18,356 bases of DNA from NCBI GenBank assembly GCA_002428905.1, contig DIYD01000363.1, positions 1-18,356 on the forward strand, written 5' to 3'. The position numbers and the translations under genes were made by a program. This document shows positions 8,801 through 14,318 of this stretch, one piece after another. This DNA is from Bacteroidetes bacterium UBA6063. GTDB lineage: Bacteria; Bacteroidota; Bacteroidia; NS11-12g; UBA9320. Every line of letters begins with the position of its first letter. Position 1 is the stretch's first letter. The notes beneath the pieces are model-generated. The model searched no databases and had not been told where the DNA came from. It saw only the letters and a program-made list of their open reading frames with translations.

Positions 8801-10086
8801 GGCAAGTTCCAGGCATTGTAGTAACCATATAGACTGTTATTGGATGAGTTGGCAACAATTAAGTTGTTTCGCACAACACCTCCACTGGAGTTATGGTATA
8901 AACCATACACTGTGCTCCATCTTCCTGTTGTAGAAATGTTGTGAATCGCGTTGCCATCGATAATATCTGTTCGGTTACCGGTACCAAAGATACCGTACAT
9001 TGTTCCGTCTTCTGTTGTGTTATCATGGATTTCATTTTCCAATAGCACGCCATCATTACCTCCTGCTTTATAGATACCATAAATTGAAGAGCGCGTTAAA
9101 GCTTCCAAATCATGTACATCATTGCCTACAATCTCGTAAGGGTTTGTATTACCCGTACAACCCGTGCTGTAAATACCAAAAATGGTTCTCCAGTCTACAC
9201 TGTTACTCAATTTGTAAACCTCATTATCGTTTACCTCGCACTGACCTGAAGCCGACGTAGAAATACCAGAAACGAAGATTCCACAAATTGTAGCGGCGTC
9301 ATTTCTTGAATCGTGTACTTTATTGTCGGTTACAATTAGATCCTCTCCATACCATGCATATAAACCATAGTAGTAGAAGTTCGATACATCGTTGTTGATG
9401 TATTGGTTTGCAATACCTACACCTGAAGCACCACCGTAATATGCCACACCATAATAAGGTCCTGAACCGGAATTGTTTCCGTTAGACATGGTGTTTCCAT
9501 CAATTACGTTGTACGATCCGTGTAAACCTGCAGAACGTGAGGTTGTAGAAGCACTGAAGTAAATGTAACCTGATCTGTTGCTCAGACCTACGTACTTCGT
9601 AATGGTCAAATCACAGTCTTCAATTGTGTTGTAATTCGCCTCACCACGAAGTTGGATACAACGCGCTGCGTCATCCGTGGTTTGATTCTCAACGGCTAAA
9701 TCAGACAACGTATAGTACGATGCACTGTCAATTAAGATAACCGGCCCTTCTAAAGCGCTCCATACCTTTTCACCGTTACCATTAATTGTAATGGTGTTTG
9801 TTGCACTTGCACCTGAAGCCTTTGGTAGAACTACTTGCTGATTGTAAGGGCCAGAACTAGCTACTACATTTACGGTCACAGGACCAGATACTCCGTTTGC
9901 TTTTAACGAATCCGATAAATCTACAAACGATTGAAAGTTTGTTCCGCCAGTTGCGGTGGCAGAATCAATGGTATACGTACCATTTAGTTGCGCCATTGCC
10001 ATGCTGCCTACGAACAGTAAACTAGCCGACAAAAGCATACCTCGCCAGAGGTCCGAAAGCCATTTCGTGTTGTAATGTTTGTCCAT
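5896..10086 (-). CDS. Giant secreted protein: beta-helix region, six PKD domains, T9SS sorting domain
   Basis: This protein has 1396 residues. A long signal peptide (about 1-32, SASLLFVGSMAMAQ) is followed by the opening GTYTID...GGTNFQSF common in T9SS cargo. Residues about 95-570 look like a right-handed parallel beta-helix: Asn/Asp/Gly-rich rungs with a recurring YGIY-like motif about every 30 residues. A middle region (585-800) contains a CARDB-like beta-sandwich. Six PKD domains follow at about 808-893, 897-972, 980-1058, 1061-1144, 1147-1229 and 1232-1307 (cores WDFGD, WNFGDG, WDFADG, WNFDD, WRFADG, WRFGDG). A type A sorting domain (1318-1396; NVYPNPNAG to RVTVAK) directs export through T9SS. 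Beta-helices often bind or cleave polysaccharides, but no catalytic set could be recognised, so an adhesin, matrix or glycan-binding role is the safer reading. It is apparently transcribed alone from a promoter near 10160. Confidence 0.88.
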   Translation of the reverse strand: MDKHYNTKWLSDLWRGMLLSASLLFVGSMAMAQLNGTYTIDSATATGGTNFQSFVDLSDSLKANGVSGPVTVNVVASSGPYNQQVVLPKASGASATNTITINGNGEKVWSALEGPVILIDSASYYTLSDLAVENQTTDDAARCIQLRGEANYNTIEDCDLTITKYVGLSNRSGYIYFSASTTSRSAGLHGSYNVIDGNTMSNGNNSGSGPYYGVAYYGGASGVGIANQYINNDVSNFYYYGLYAWYGEDLIVTDNKVHDSRNDAATICGIFVSGISTSASGQCEVNDNEVYKLSNSVDWRTIFGIYSTGCTGNTNPYEIVGNDVHDLEALTRSSIYGIYKAGGNDGVLLENEIHDNTTEDGTMYGIFGTGNRTDIIDGNAIHNISTTGRWSTVYGLYHNSSGGVVRNNLIVANSSNNSLYGYYNAWNLPNDVELSHNTIVIDQGGTGTNAGIYIQSWNTPTNDAVIVNNIIEIQGTEGTLYTVFGGNMYADYIECENNDFFINTTRTVYHGSRNVTSLAAFNAALSTTTNIDVDPRFGKTTYIPSNPNIANHGLPGYSTHDIFGNARTACGPDLGIAEFHVDHSVGNLVFTGTKECSGYSEEVKFDVTNGVAEELLGREVYYSIDGGTPVVEKIDTIKSGATKTYTFKSVPVFNGNGNMTLEVGLVCDDNDANNTLSHTIEITPAPHSFKLSQGPTFNGYWEDGSMVKPDVTVPGQVVEYNVDNPTRFDNANYPTGDWSLTAFAVTNNGTVTTGAQLKTPPSSGVNGVLSYDPDPAMADSMVFVGFTVTDNGTGCDSTFGRWVYVPHTPVVDFSAEDGCDGEVVAFENNTTQGTGVTEYVWDFGDPASGADNTSTISDPIHRFSTYGAYTVKVTAWNFDYPKFTYDISKTINISPVPSTDFAIKNACEGIDIEFTNTTTLPAGVTGNIDYIWNFGDGSATTTMKDPKHTYANPGGYRVSLSASLNGCVSAITKNANQFATPVADFSVDGKCNLEDVQFNNASTIALGSTGYAWDFADGSVSNLSNPSHAFDMPGDHTVKLIAISEFGCTDETTRTFTLNESPKADFDFTDPCSESEIEFTRTGSLPDPGTVTSIFEWNFDDERVSTRENDKHKFASVGVKTVTLKVSSDNFCSDEITKEFVVKLQAKADFIANDVCDGEEVVFTNKSEVAAGNLDYVWRFADGGTSQLTSPRHMYTLPDPTVTENYQVTLLALVPGGCSDSIAKTVTVNAKANADFTASTNGRELTVTPETNEQTFGYNWRFGDGGRSNDITPTYRYKVDVDSFEVCLAIINNAGCISEKCTTVKVDLVGLNDLDAQDIFNVYPNPNAGVFNVTVNDPASNLNIVIMDATGKVIKTVDTDASGTYNVNISDVAAGVYMVQVINGNYSAMQRVTVAK

Positions 10087-10131
10087 TTGTTTTTTTAAAT
10101 GTTTAATAAATTATTATACCTACTATAGAGC

Positions 10132-10146
10132 AGCCACAATGCGGCT
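10132..10146 (-). promoter_or_regulatory. Hairpin in the 5' leader of the giant PKD gene
   Basis: On the minus strand AGCCGC pairs with GTGGCT (one G-U pair) around a 3-base loop. It lies 46 bases before the start codon, inside the leader predicted from the -7 box at 10158-10165. It could affect mRNA stability or translation; no known riboswitch is recognised. Confidence 0.35.
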
Positions 10147-10154
10147 AAACTCTA

Positions 10155-10172
10155 CATCAAATGTATTTGATG
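10155..10172 (-). promoter_or_regulatory. Perfect 18-bp palindrome overlapping a consensus -7 box
   Basis: CATCAAAT-GT-ATTTGATG has two perfect 8-base arms. Read on the minus strand it contains TACATTTG (10158-10165), an exact match to the Bacteroidota -7 consensus TAnnTTTG. The -33 region has only TTTA, at 17 bases spacing. The layout, an operator centred on a promoter box, suggests control of the giant PKD gene by a dimeric repressor. No regulator is identified; the Lrp-like gene next door is an obvious candidate but this is untested. Confidence 0.55.
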
Positions 10173-10257
10173 CCTAAATCTTTAAATCGCTAATTTTCAA
10201 TACCCTTGCAGCAAGATTTTCTACGATTTTTCATGTATTCAATAAAAAATCACGCTT

Positions 10258-10434
10258 GCGTTATCACAACGTCATATTGCGTTGTTGGTGCAATGGTTGA
10301 ACAATCAACGAGTACAGCAAGTCTGTGGTGGTAATGTGCAGCATAGTTCTGGCACGGGATACAGGTTTGGTCGGCCTGAACCCTTAAAAATGACCGCTCG
10401 TAGTGTCACTTCGCGGACATAATATTCTGACACT
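10258..10434. other. Non-coding block rich in inverted repeats
   Basis: The 358-base gap between the giant PKD gene and the Lrp-like gene contains this block, from about 10300 visibly richer in G and C than the AT-rich leader beside it. Inverted repeats seen are ACAACG/CGTTGT (10266-10285), GTTGA/TCAAC (10296-10309) and AGTGTCA/TGACACT (10402-10434, 19-base spacer). The last lies just after the Lrp-like stop on the minus strand and might act as a terminator, although it lacks a U-tract. The block could be a structured RNA, a small repeat element or a decayed mobile-element end. No convincing gene is present. Confidence 0.4.
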
Positions 10435-10444
10435 TTAATCTCTC

Positions 10445-10921
10445 TTAATCCAGAGAAATTGCAGTGCTGTATTTCATCTCTTCCAGCACAATATGGCTTA
10501 CCACGGTTTTGATGTTTTCAATGCAGAGAATTTTCTCAGCAATGAATTCCTGGAACTCGTTTACGGAGCTCACACGGACCTTAACCATATAATCAAATTG
10601 ACCAGACACCTGATACAATTCCGAAATCTGTGGCAGGCTTTTCAAGTGGTTTACCAATAGTTCCTGTGCCTGGATATGGTGTTCTTGAAGACTCATATTG
10701 ATAAAAACGACTACGTTCTTTCCAATGATGTCTGAGTCTACAAGAGTCACGTATTTCTGTATAACCCCGTTGCGCTCAAGTTTTTTTATACGCTCATAGA
10801 CGGGTGTTTGTGATAAAGCGATGCGCTCCCCTAAGGTACGCGCCGTTAGTTTAGCATCTTTCTGTAGATGATTCAGGATTTTTATGTCCGTCTCATCCAA
10901 TGCGATTCGACCATTTTTCAT
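10445..10921 (-). CDS. Lrp/AsnC family transcriptional regulator
   Basis: This 158-residue protein has the classic two-part family layout. An N-terminal winged helix-turn-helix (about 8-60) contains LDETDIKILNHLQKDAK, then LGERIALSQTPVYERIKKLE as the recognition region. A C-terminal RAM (amino-acid-binding/oligomerisation) domain (about 68-150) contains the GQFDY turn at 107-111, equivalent to the ligand-site GxxDY of the family. Length is typical. Such proteins bind DNA as dimers or octamers and answer to amino acids, often controlling nearby or their own genes. It is divergent from the response regulator at 11199 and faces the giant PKD gene, so both intergenic regions are candidate targets. 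The effector is not predictable. Confidence 0.95.
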   Translation of the reverse strand: MKNGRIALDETDIKILNHLQKDAKLTARTLGERIALSQTPVYERIKKLERNGVIQKYVTLVDSDIIGKNVVVFINMSLQEHHIQAQELLVNHLKSLPQISELYQVSGQFDYMVKVRVSSVNEFQEFIAEKILCIENIKTVVSHIVLEEMKYSTAISLD

Positions 10922-11198
10922 TAATAGCTGTTATTTTAAGGGCTTTAAACTAAAAACAAAGTGGCCAACAGCTCATATACAATGATAACGAAAATCGCTC
11001 AGATCACCTTACCGGCTTGTGGAGTTTTTTTAACTGAAAAACACACAAATTGCCTTATTGTTAGCCTCTTAGGTCACGATCATGTCAAATAGCTCGGGGA
11101 TACTATATAATGTGACGAACTATTTATTTCCACAAATCCATACCAAATCTCAATCCTGTTGGTTTCCCCAAATAGGCAAATTGTCCTAATTTTGTAAC
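10922..11198. promoter_or_regulatory. Divergent intergenic region between Lrp-like gene and response regulator
   Basis: This is 277 bases of AT-rich DNA. Two related segments starting CAAATTG (11046-11064 and 11177-11195) form an imperfect direct repeat. The second runs into an exact -7 box, TAATTTTG (11187-11194), just before the response regulator start. No exact -7 box for the Lrp-like gene, no RNA gene and no other ORF was recognised. Confidence 0.4.
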
Positions 11199-11597
11199 GT
11201 GAGGAAATTCAAAGAGGCCTGGATCATTGACGACAATTGGCTAGACACTTTTGGTATTAAACGCTTGATGAAATTTGTTGGATTTTCCAATCGAATTTTC
11301 ACGTTCAGTGACGCTTATGAAGCCATCAATCAACTCACCCTGCTTGCAAATGACCAACGCGACGACTGTCCGGATGTCATCTTACTCGACATTAAAATGC
11401 CCGATTGGGATGGCTGGAAATTTCTGGATATGCTCAAAGAACTAAGTGTTTCGCAAGACATCAAGCTCTGTCTCATCTCTAACGTCATGACCAGCGAAGA
11501 GATTAACAAAGCCGGTGAATACGATATTATATCGCAGTACTACCAAAAACCAATCACCAGCAAAAAGCTGAAAGAGATTATGGCAGCACCTCAGTAA
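11199..11597 (+). CDS. Single-domain response regulator (CheY-like receiver)
   Basis: This 132-residue protein is a receiver domain and nothing else. It has the acidic pair Asp11-Asp12 (WIIDDN), phospho-acceptor Asp64 (ILLDIKMPDWDG), Ser94 (CLISN) and Lys117 (YYQKPI), the full set of phosphorylation residues. With no output domain it should act by protein contact or as a phosphorelay intermediate. The start must be GTG at 11199: an in-frame TAA lies at 11187-11189, and no other ATG, GTG or TTG falls between it and the acidic pair. The start is only five bases after a TAnnTTTG box, so the message may be leaderless. No kinase is adjacent; the TPR kinase at 3910 is the only one in the window. 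It abuts the convergent propeller gene with zero bases between the stop codons. Confidence 0.92.
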   Translation: MRKFKEAWIIDDNWLDTFGIKRLMKFVGFSNRIFTFSDAYEAINQLTLLANDQRDDCPDVILLDIKMPDWDGWKFLDMLKELSVSQDIKLCLISNVMTSEEINKAGEYDIISQYYQKPITSKKLKEIMAAPQ

Positions 11598-11607
11598 TTA
11601 TTGAGGT
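11588..11607. terminator. Near-perfect palindrome across two abutting stop codons
   Basis: The arms (A-CCTCA and TGAGG-T around GTAATTAT) form a 20-base palindrome in which every position pairs except one G-T wobble. It contains both the TAA of the response regulator (11595-11597) and the TAA of the converging lipoprotein gene (11598-11600). It may form a hairpin ending both transcripts, but there is no clear U-tract. Confidence 0.4.
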
Positions 11608-12719
11608 TCTACCCGGTAAACTTCATTGGTCTTAGAGCTTACAAACCACAATTTCCCATCCACATCAATATCAATACCCATGATCCCATCAAATCCGGTA
11701 TTGATTCGCGCAAGCTCCCATCCATTCTCTAAGTTATAGGCGATGATTTCTCCGGTTTCATAATCCGACACATACAGAACACCTTCTGCAAGGGCAATAC
11801 CACTTGGCTTCTGAAGATTTTCTGAAGCAAAAATCTTCCAGTCAGCGCCTTCCATTTCCCAATGCTCCGTTAACGGCTCATTGATTAAGGGCAAGTCGCT
11901 TTTCTTGGTTCCGGAAGCGGTATTCAATTTTAGAATACGCTTGTTCCCCGTATCTACAATATACAACCAACCAGTCTCCTTATCCATTTCCATATGGCTC
12001 GGTACGTTGTCGTCGCGAAGTACCTTTACTTCAGTAAATCGATGAACCAATCCATCTCCGTGATAATCGTTTCCTGGTCCATGGTCGTCTACAAAGTCGT
12101 AACGAACAATGTGCTTATTGTGGCCATCAAAAACCCAGAATATGTTGTCCCGCTCAGACTCTATACCCATCGACCACGGACTTGCATGCAGCATATCTAT
12201 ATGGCTACCGTTACCGCCTGAAGGACGAGCGTAGATATCCATATTGCTCGACCACAACGATGGGCCTGTGAAATTCGAGTTCTGACGATTGGCATCCATA
12301 AGTCCTGCAGTGGTAGCCCAGTTGCCGTTTTCTTGACTAAAGGCCAGTGCGGTAGGCATTGCCATGAAATGCCAGGCATTTCCATCTCTTCGCCAATCGG
12401 CAGAATGACCTGGAAGCCCAGCCTGACTAATCGTAACGGTACTACCGCCTAGTCGGTCTGTTCCCTTATTCAACACCCACAATTCACGCTTTCTGCCCGG
12501 GTGAAATGCCAAATCCCAGGGTTCGTCAATCTGGTCTGATGCATCTGCAACCAAAACGAAGTCTGGTCCCCCCGAACCATACTCCTCCGCTGCTTCAGGC
12601 AAATAAAAAGCCGGAACTGTATCTACCAGTTCCGGCTCCGGAATAATATCTTCTTCATCGTCCTTACAACCTGTACACAAACAGGCCAATACTGCTAATC
12701 CAAGTAACGTGTGTTTCAT
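11598..12719 (-). CDS. Lipoprotein with NHL/SMP-30-like beta-propeller
   Basis: From the ATG at 12719 this is a 373-residue lipoprotein (signal MKHTLLGLAVLACLCTGC, lipidated Cys18, then an acidic KDDEED linker). A GTG five codons upstream (12734) is possible but gives a poorer signal peptide. The remainder is made of propeller blades. The clearest have the NHL pattern in the C-terminal half: PSHMEMD...LYIVDTGNKRILKL, PSGIALAEGVLYVSDYETGEIIAY and IMGIDIDVDGKLWFVSS. An unusual His/Asp-rich stretch (HGPGNDYHGDG) lies in the middle. Such propellers can be binding scaffolds, lactonases or quinoprotein-like enzymes; no catalytic set was recognised. It lies 132 bases after the DUF3570 gene on the same strand, so it may be the last gene of that operon or have its own promoter. 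Confidence 0.82.
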   Translation of the reverse strand: MKHTLLGLAVLACLCTGCKDDEEDIIPEPELVDTVPAFYLPEAAEEYGSGGPDFVLVADASDQIDEPWDLAFHPGRKRELWVLNKGTDRLGGSTVTISQAGLPGHSADWRRDGNAWHFMAMPTALAFSQENGNWATTAGLMDANRQNSNFTGPSLWSSNMDIYARPSGGNGSHIDMLHASPWSMGIESERDNIFWVFDGHNKHIVRYDFVDDHGPGNDYHGDGLVHRFTEVKVLRDDNVPSHMEMDKETGWLYIVDTGNKRILKLNTASGTKKSDLPLINEPLTEHWEMEGADWKIFASENLQKPSGIALAEGVLYVSDYETGEIIAYNLENGWELARINTGFDGIMGIDIDVDGKLWFVSSKTNEVYRVEPQ

Positions 12720-12851
12720 ATCAATCAATTTCACCCTCTGACGGATGGTTTTTTAAAAGTTGACAATAAAAACCCCACATCGTGCTCTAAGTTTGGCAGA
12801 AATGACAAATCCGTCTGTTTATTACTATCCGCTGACGATAAGGCCGTTATA

Positions 12852-14099
12852 TTAGTCTAAGGTTACACCAAATCCAAAACTCAAAATGTCTGCGGTTAAA
12901 CCTGTACTGCGATCATAATGACTATACTTGAGATCGATTGATGATAGTTTTAAGTGCCCTTCAGGTTTGAATAGGCGTTTCATCTTAACAATTCCATCCG
13001 GAGGACTATACATAAAACCAATTCCATAGTGCCTGCTTGTTAGTGCTGATAAATCGTAGTCGGATGTATAAAACTCATCGTTCTGTGTATGCTCCTTATA
13101 CGGTTTGAAGTAATTGGCTGCTGTTTGCGTGTGAACCCTATAATGCGGATAAATTGCCATAAACCGGTTCAACTTAAAAGGTAGCTCTATGCTGGATGTA
13201 TTCGCCATAATACCCCAATCATCCCAATACCCTCTGGTATATAACCTTAATATCATGCGATTGCTGATGTAATAGTTCAATCGGGCTCCAATGGGTACTT
13301 TTAACCTCGTTCCTGGTAAGTTTTCGATACGTGGCCCCATCGATTCCTGAAAATACACACGATGAAACGGTGTAGACAATAAGCCATTCATAAAAACAGC
13401 CTCAGCCATAATTTGCAGCTGTGTTCGTTTATTAACGACCTGCGAATACCCCATTGCCAGATTATAAGATTGCCGATTGTTTGTAGGAGCTTGAGCGGAC
13501 CGTCTTAACTCTATGGGATAAATCAATGACCATTGATCAATAAAAACCTGTCCACTGGCCTGAAAAGACCTGTTTTCATCTTTCGACACTCGTGCAAAAT
13601 TCGCACCCATCTGAAAGGAATTGTAATCGTATTCCGTACTGAAACCAATACGTCCACCATACTGGTTTTGATCGTTCACTGCATAACTCACCCCCAGGTT
13701 ACCATGTACGCGAACATCAGAGGCTGAATCCGAAGATATTACATTGTCAATATTGTCTGTAGACGCCGAAGAGTAATAATCATACCCTCCATCCATCTTG
13801 AATGTTGTTTTTTTGTTCAATGGCACCTTCACAATCACCTTTTGCGTGAAATCTGTGAGTTGCTCTGTTCCTATACCTCCTGTAACAGCAGCATTATTGC
13901 CATCCTGTTGATAGTAGCTGCTCAAAAAGTTGACATCTACGGTTTTCCAACTCAAATCTTCGGCCACTTTTTCCACTGCAGCAGAGTCTTTTTGCAATCG
14001 TTGCTGTACTTTATTACCCGAGATTTTTCTCGCCTGAGCCTTTACTTCATTTGCCAGAAAAACTAAAATACACAGAAAGGTTATTATGCTTAGTTGCAT
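12852..14099 (-). CDS. DUF3570 family predicted outer-membrane beta-barrel protein
   Basis: From the ATG at 14099 this is a 415-residue protein with a signal peptide (MQLSIITFLCILVFLANEVKAQ). The early mature part has the sequence QQDGNNAAVTGGIGTEQLTD, characteristic of DUF3570. The rest alternates short amphipathic strands and turns and ends on FGFGVTLD, consistent with a barrel of about 14-18 strands. A Ser/Asp-rich loop at about 111-128 (SASTDNIDNVISSDSASD) is of the kind found near the N-terminus of the family. A TTG at 14105 would also be in frame, but ATG 14099 has a full AGGAGG Shine-Dalgarno six bases upstream, inside the preceding gene. The gene overlaps the DUF4266 gene by 10 bases. 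DUF3570 has no known function; co-occurrence with ApbE, thioredoxin and DUF4266 genes suggests export or envelope redox work. Confidence 0.85.
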   Translation of the reverse strand: MQLSIITFLCILVFLANEVKAQARKISGNKVQQRLQKDSAAVEKVAEDLSWKTVDVNFLSSYYQQDGNNAAVTGGIGTEQLTDFTQKVIVKVPLNKKTTFKMDGGYDYYSSASTDNIDNVISSDSASDVRVHGNLGVSYAVNDQNQYGGRIGFSTEYDYNSFQMGANFARVSKDENRSFQASGQVFIDQWSLIYPIELRRSAQAPTNNRQSYNLAMGYSQVVNKRTQLQIMAEAVFMNGLLSTPFHRVYFQESMGPRIENLPGTRLKVPIGARLNYYISNRMILRLYTRGYWDDWGIMANTSSIELPFKLNRFMAIYPHYRVHTQTAANYFKPYKEHTQNDEFYTSDYDLSALTSRHYGIGFMYSPPDGIVKMKRLFKPEGHLKLSSIDLKYSHYDRSTGLTADILSFGFGVTLD

Positions 14100-14317
14100 C
14101 CACAACCTCCTCCCACTTTACCTCCATTAGCACCTGAAGAACCCTCTCGATAGGATTGAAAATTTGTTTCGAAATAATCCAACGAATTGGGCTCAAGTTT
14201 CATTGACGGATCATTTAAATACGCCTTCTGATAACCTTTAACACCTTGACAGGAAGTTAATCCCGCAAACGCCAATACGATAAATAATGCCTTTGTTTTT
14301 AATGTCAATCCATTCAT
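14090..14317 (-). CDS. DUF4266 small lipoprotein with Gly-rich CGCN tail
   Basis: This is a 75-residue lipoprotein: signal MNGLTLKTKALFIVLAFAGLTSC with a perfect lipobox (LTSC, Cys23). A short conserved middle (KAYLNDPSMKLEP, FETNFQSYREGSSG) is followed by a Gly-rich tail ending GGGCGCN. The Cys72-Gly-Cys74 pair at the extreme C-terminus is the family hallmark and could bind a metal, form a mixed disulfide with the thioredoxin or be modified. Residues 58-64 (EGSSGAN) faintly resemble the flavin acceptor motif of ApbE substrates but lack its Asp and Thr. It begins one base after the ApbE stop and overlaps the DUF3570 gene. The lipoprotein and tail are clear; the role is unknown. Confidence 0.9.
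   Translation of the reverse strand: MNGLTLKTKALFIVLAFAGLTSCQGVKGYQKAYLNDPSMKLEPNSLDYFETNFQSYREGSSGANGGKVGGGCGCN
14106..14111 (-). promoter_or_regulatory. Strong Shine-Dalgarno for DUF3570, embedded in DUF4266 codons
   Basis: On the minus strand AGGAGG ends six bases before the ATG at 14099. It is made from the Gly codons of the DUF4266 tail (GGA GGA GGT). Such a perfect Shine-Dalgarno is uncommon in Bacteroidota and decides the start between TTG 14105 and ATG 14099. Confidence 0.7.
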
Positions 14318-14318
14318 A

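Noticed and set aside
10264..10344. A 26-codon open frame on the minus strand starting ATG CTG CAC, in the structured non-coding block.
   Set aside because: It is very short, has no ribosome-binding site or promoter-like box, and overlaps inverted repeats.
12735..12851. Possible terminator or promoter in the gap between DUF3570 and the propeller gene.
   Set aside because: No GC-rich hairpin with U-tract and no exact TAnnTTTG box was found; only a weak TATC/GATA inverted repeat.
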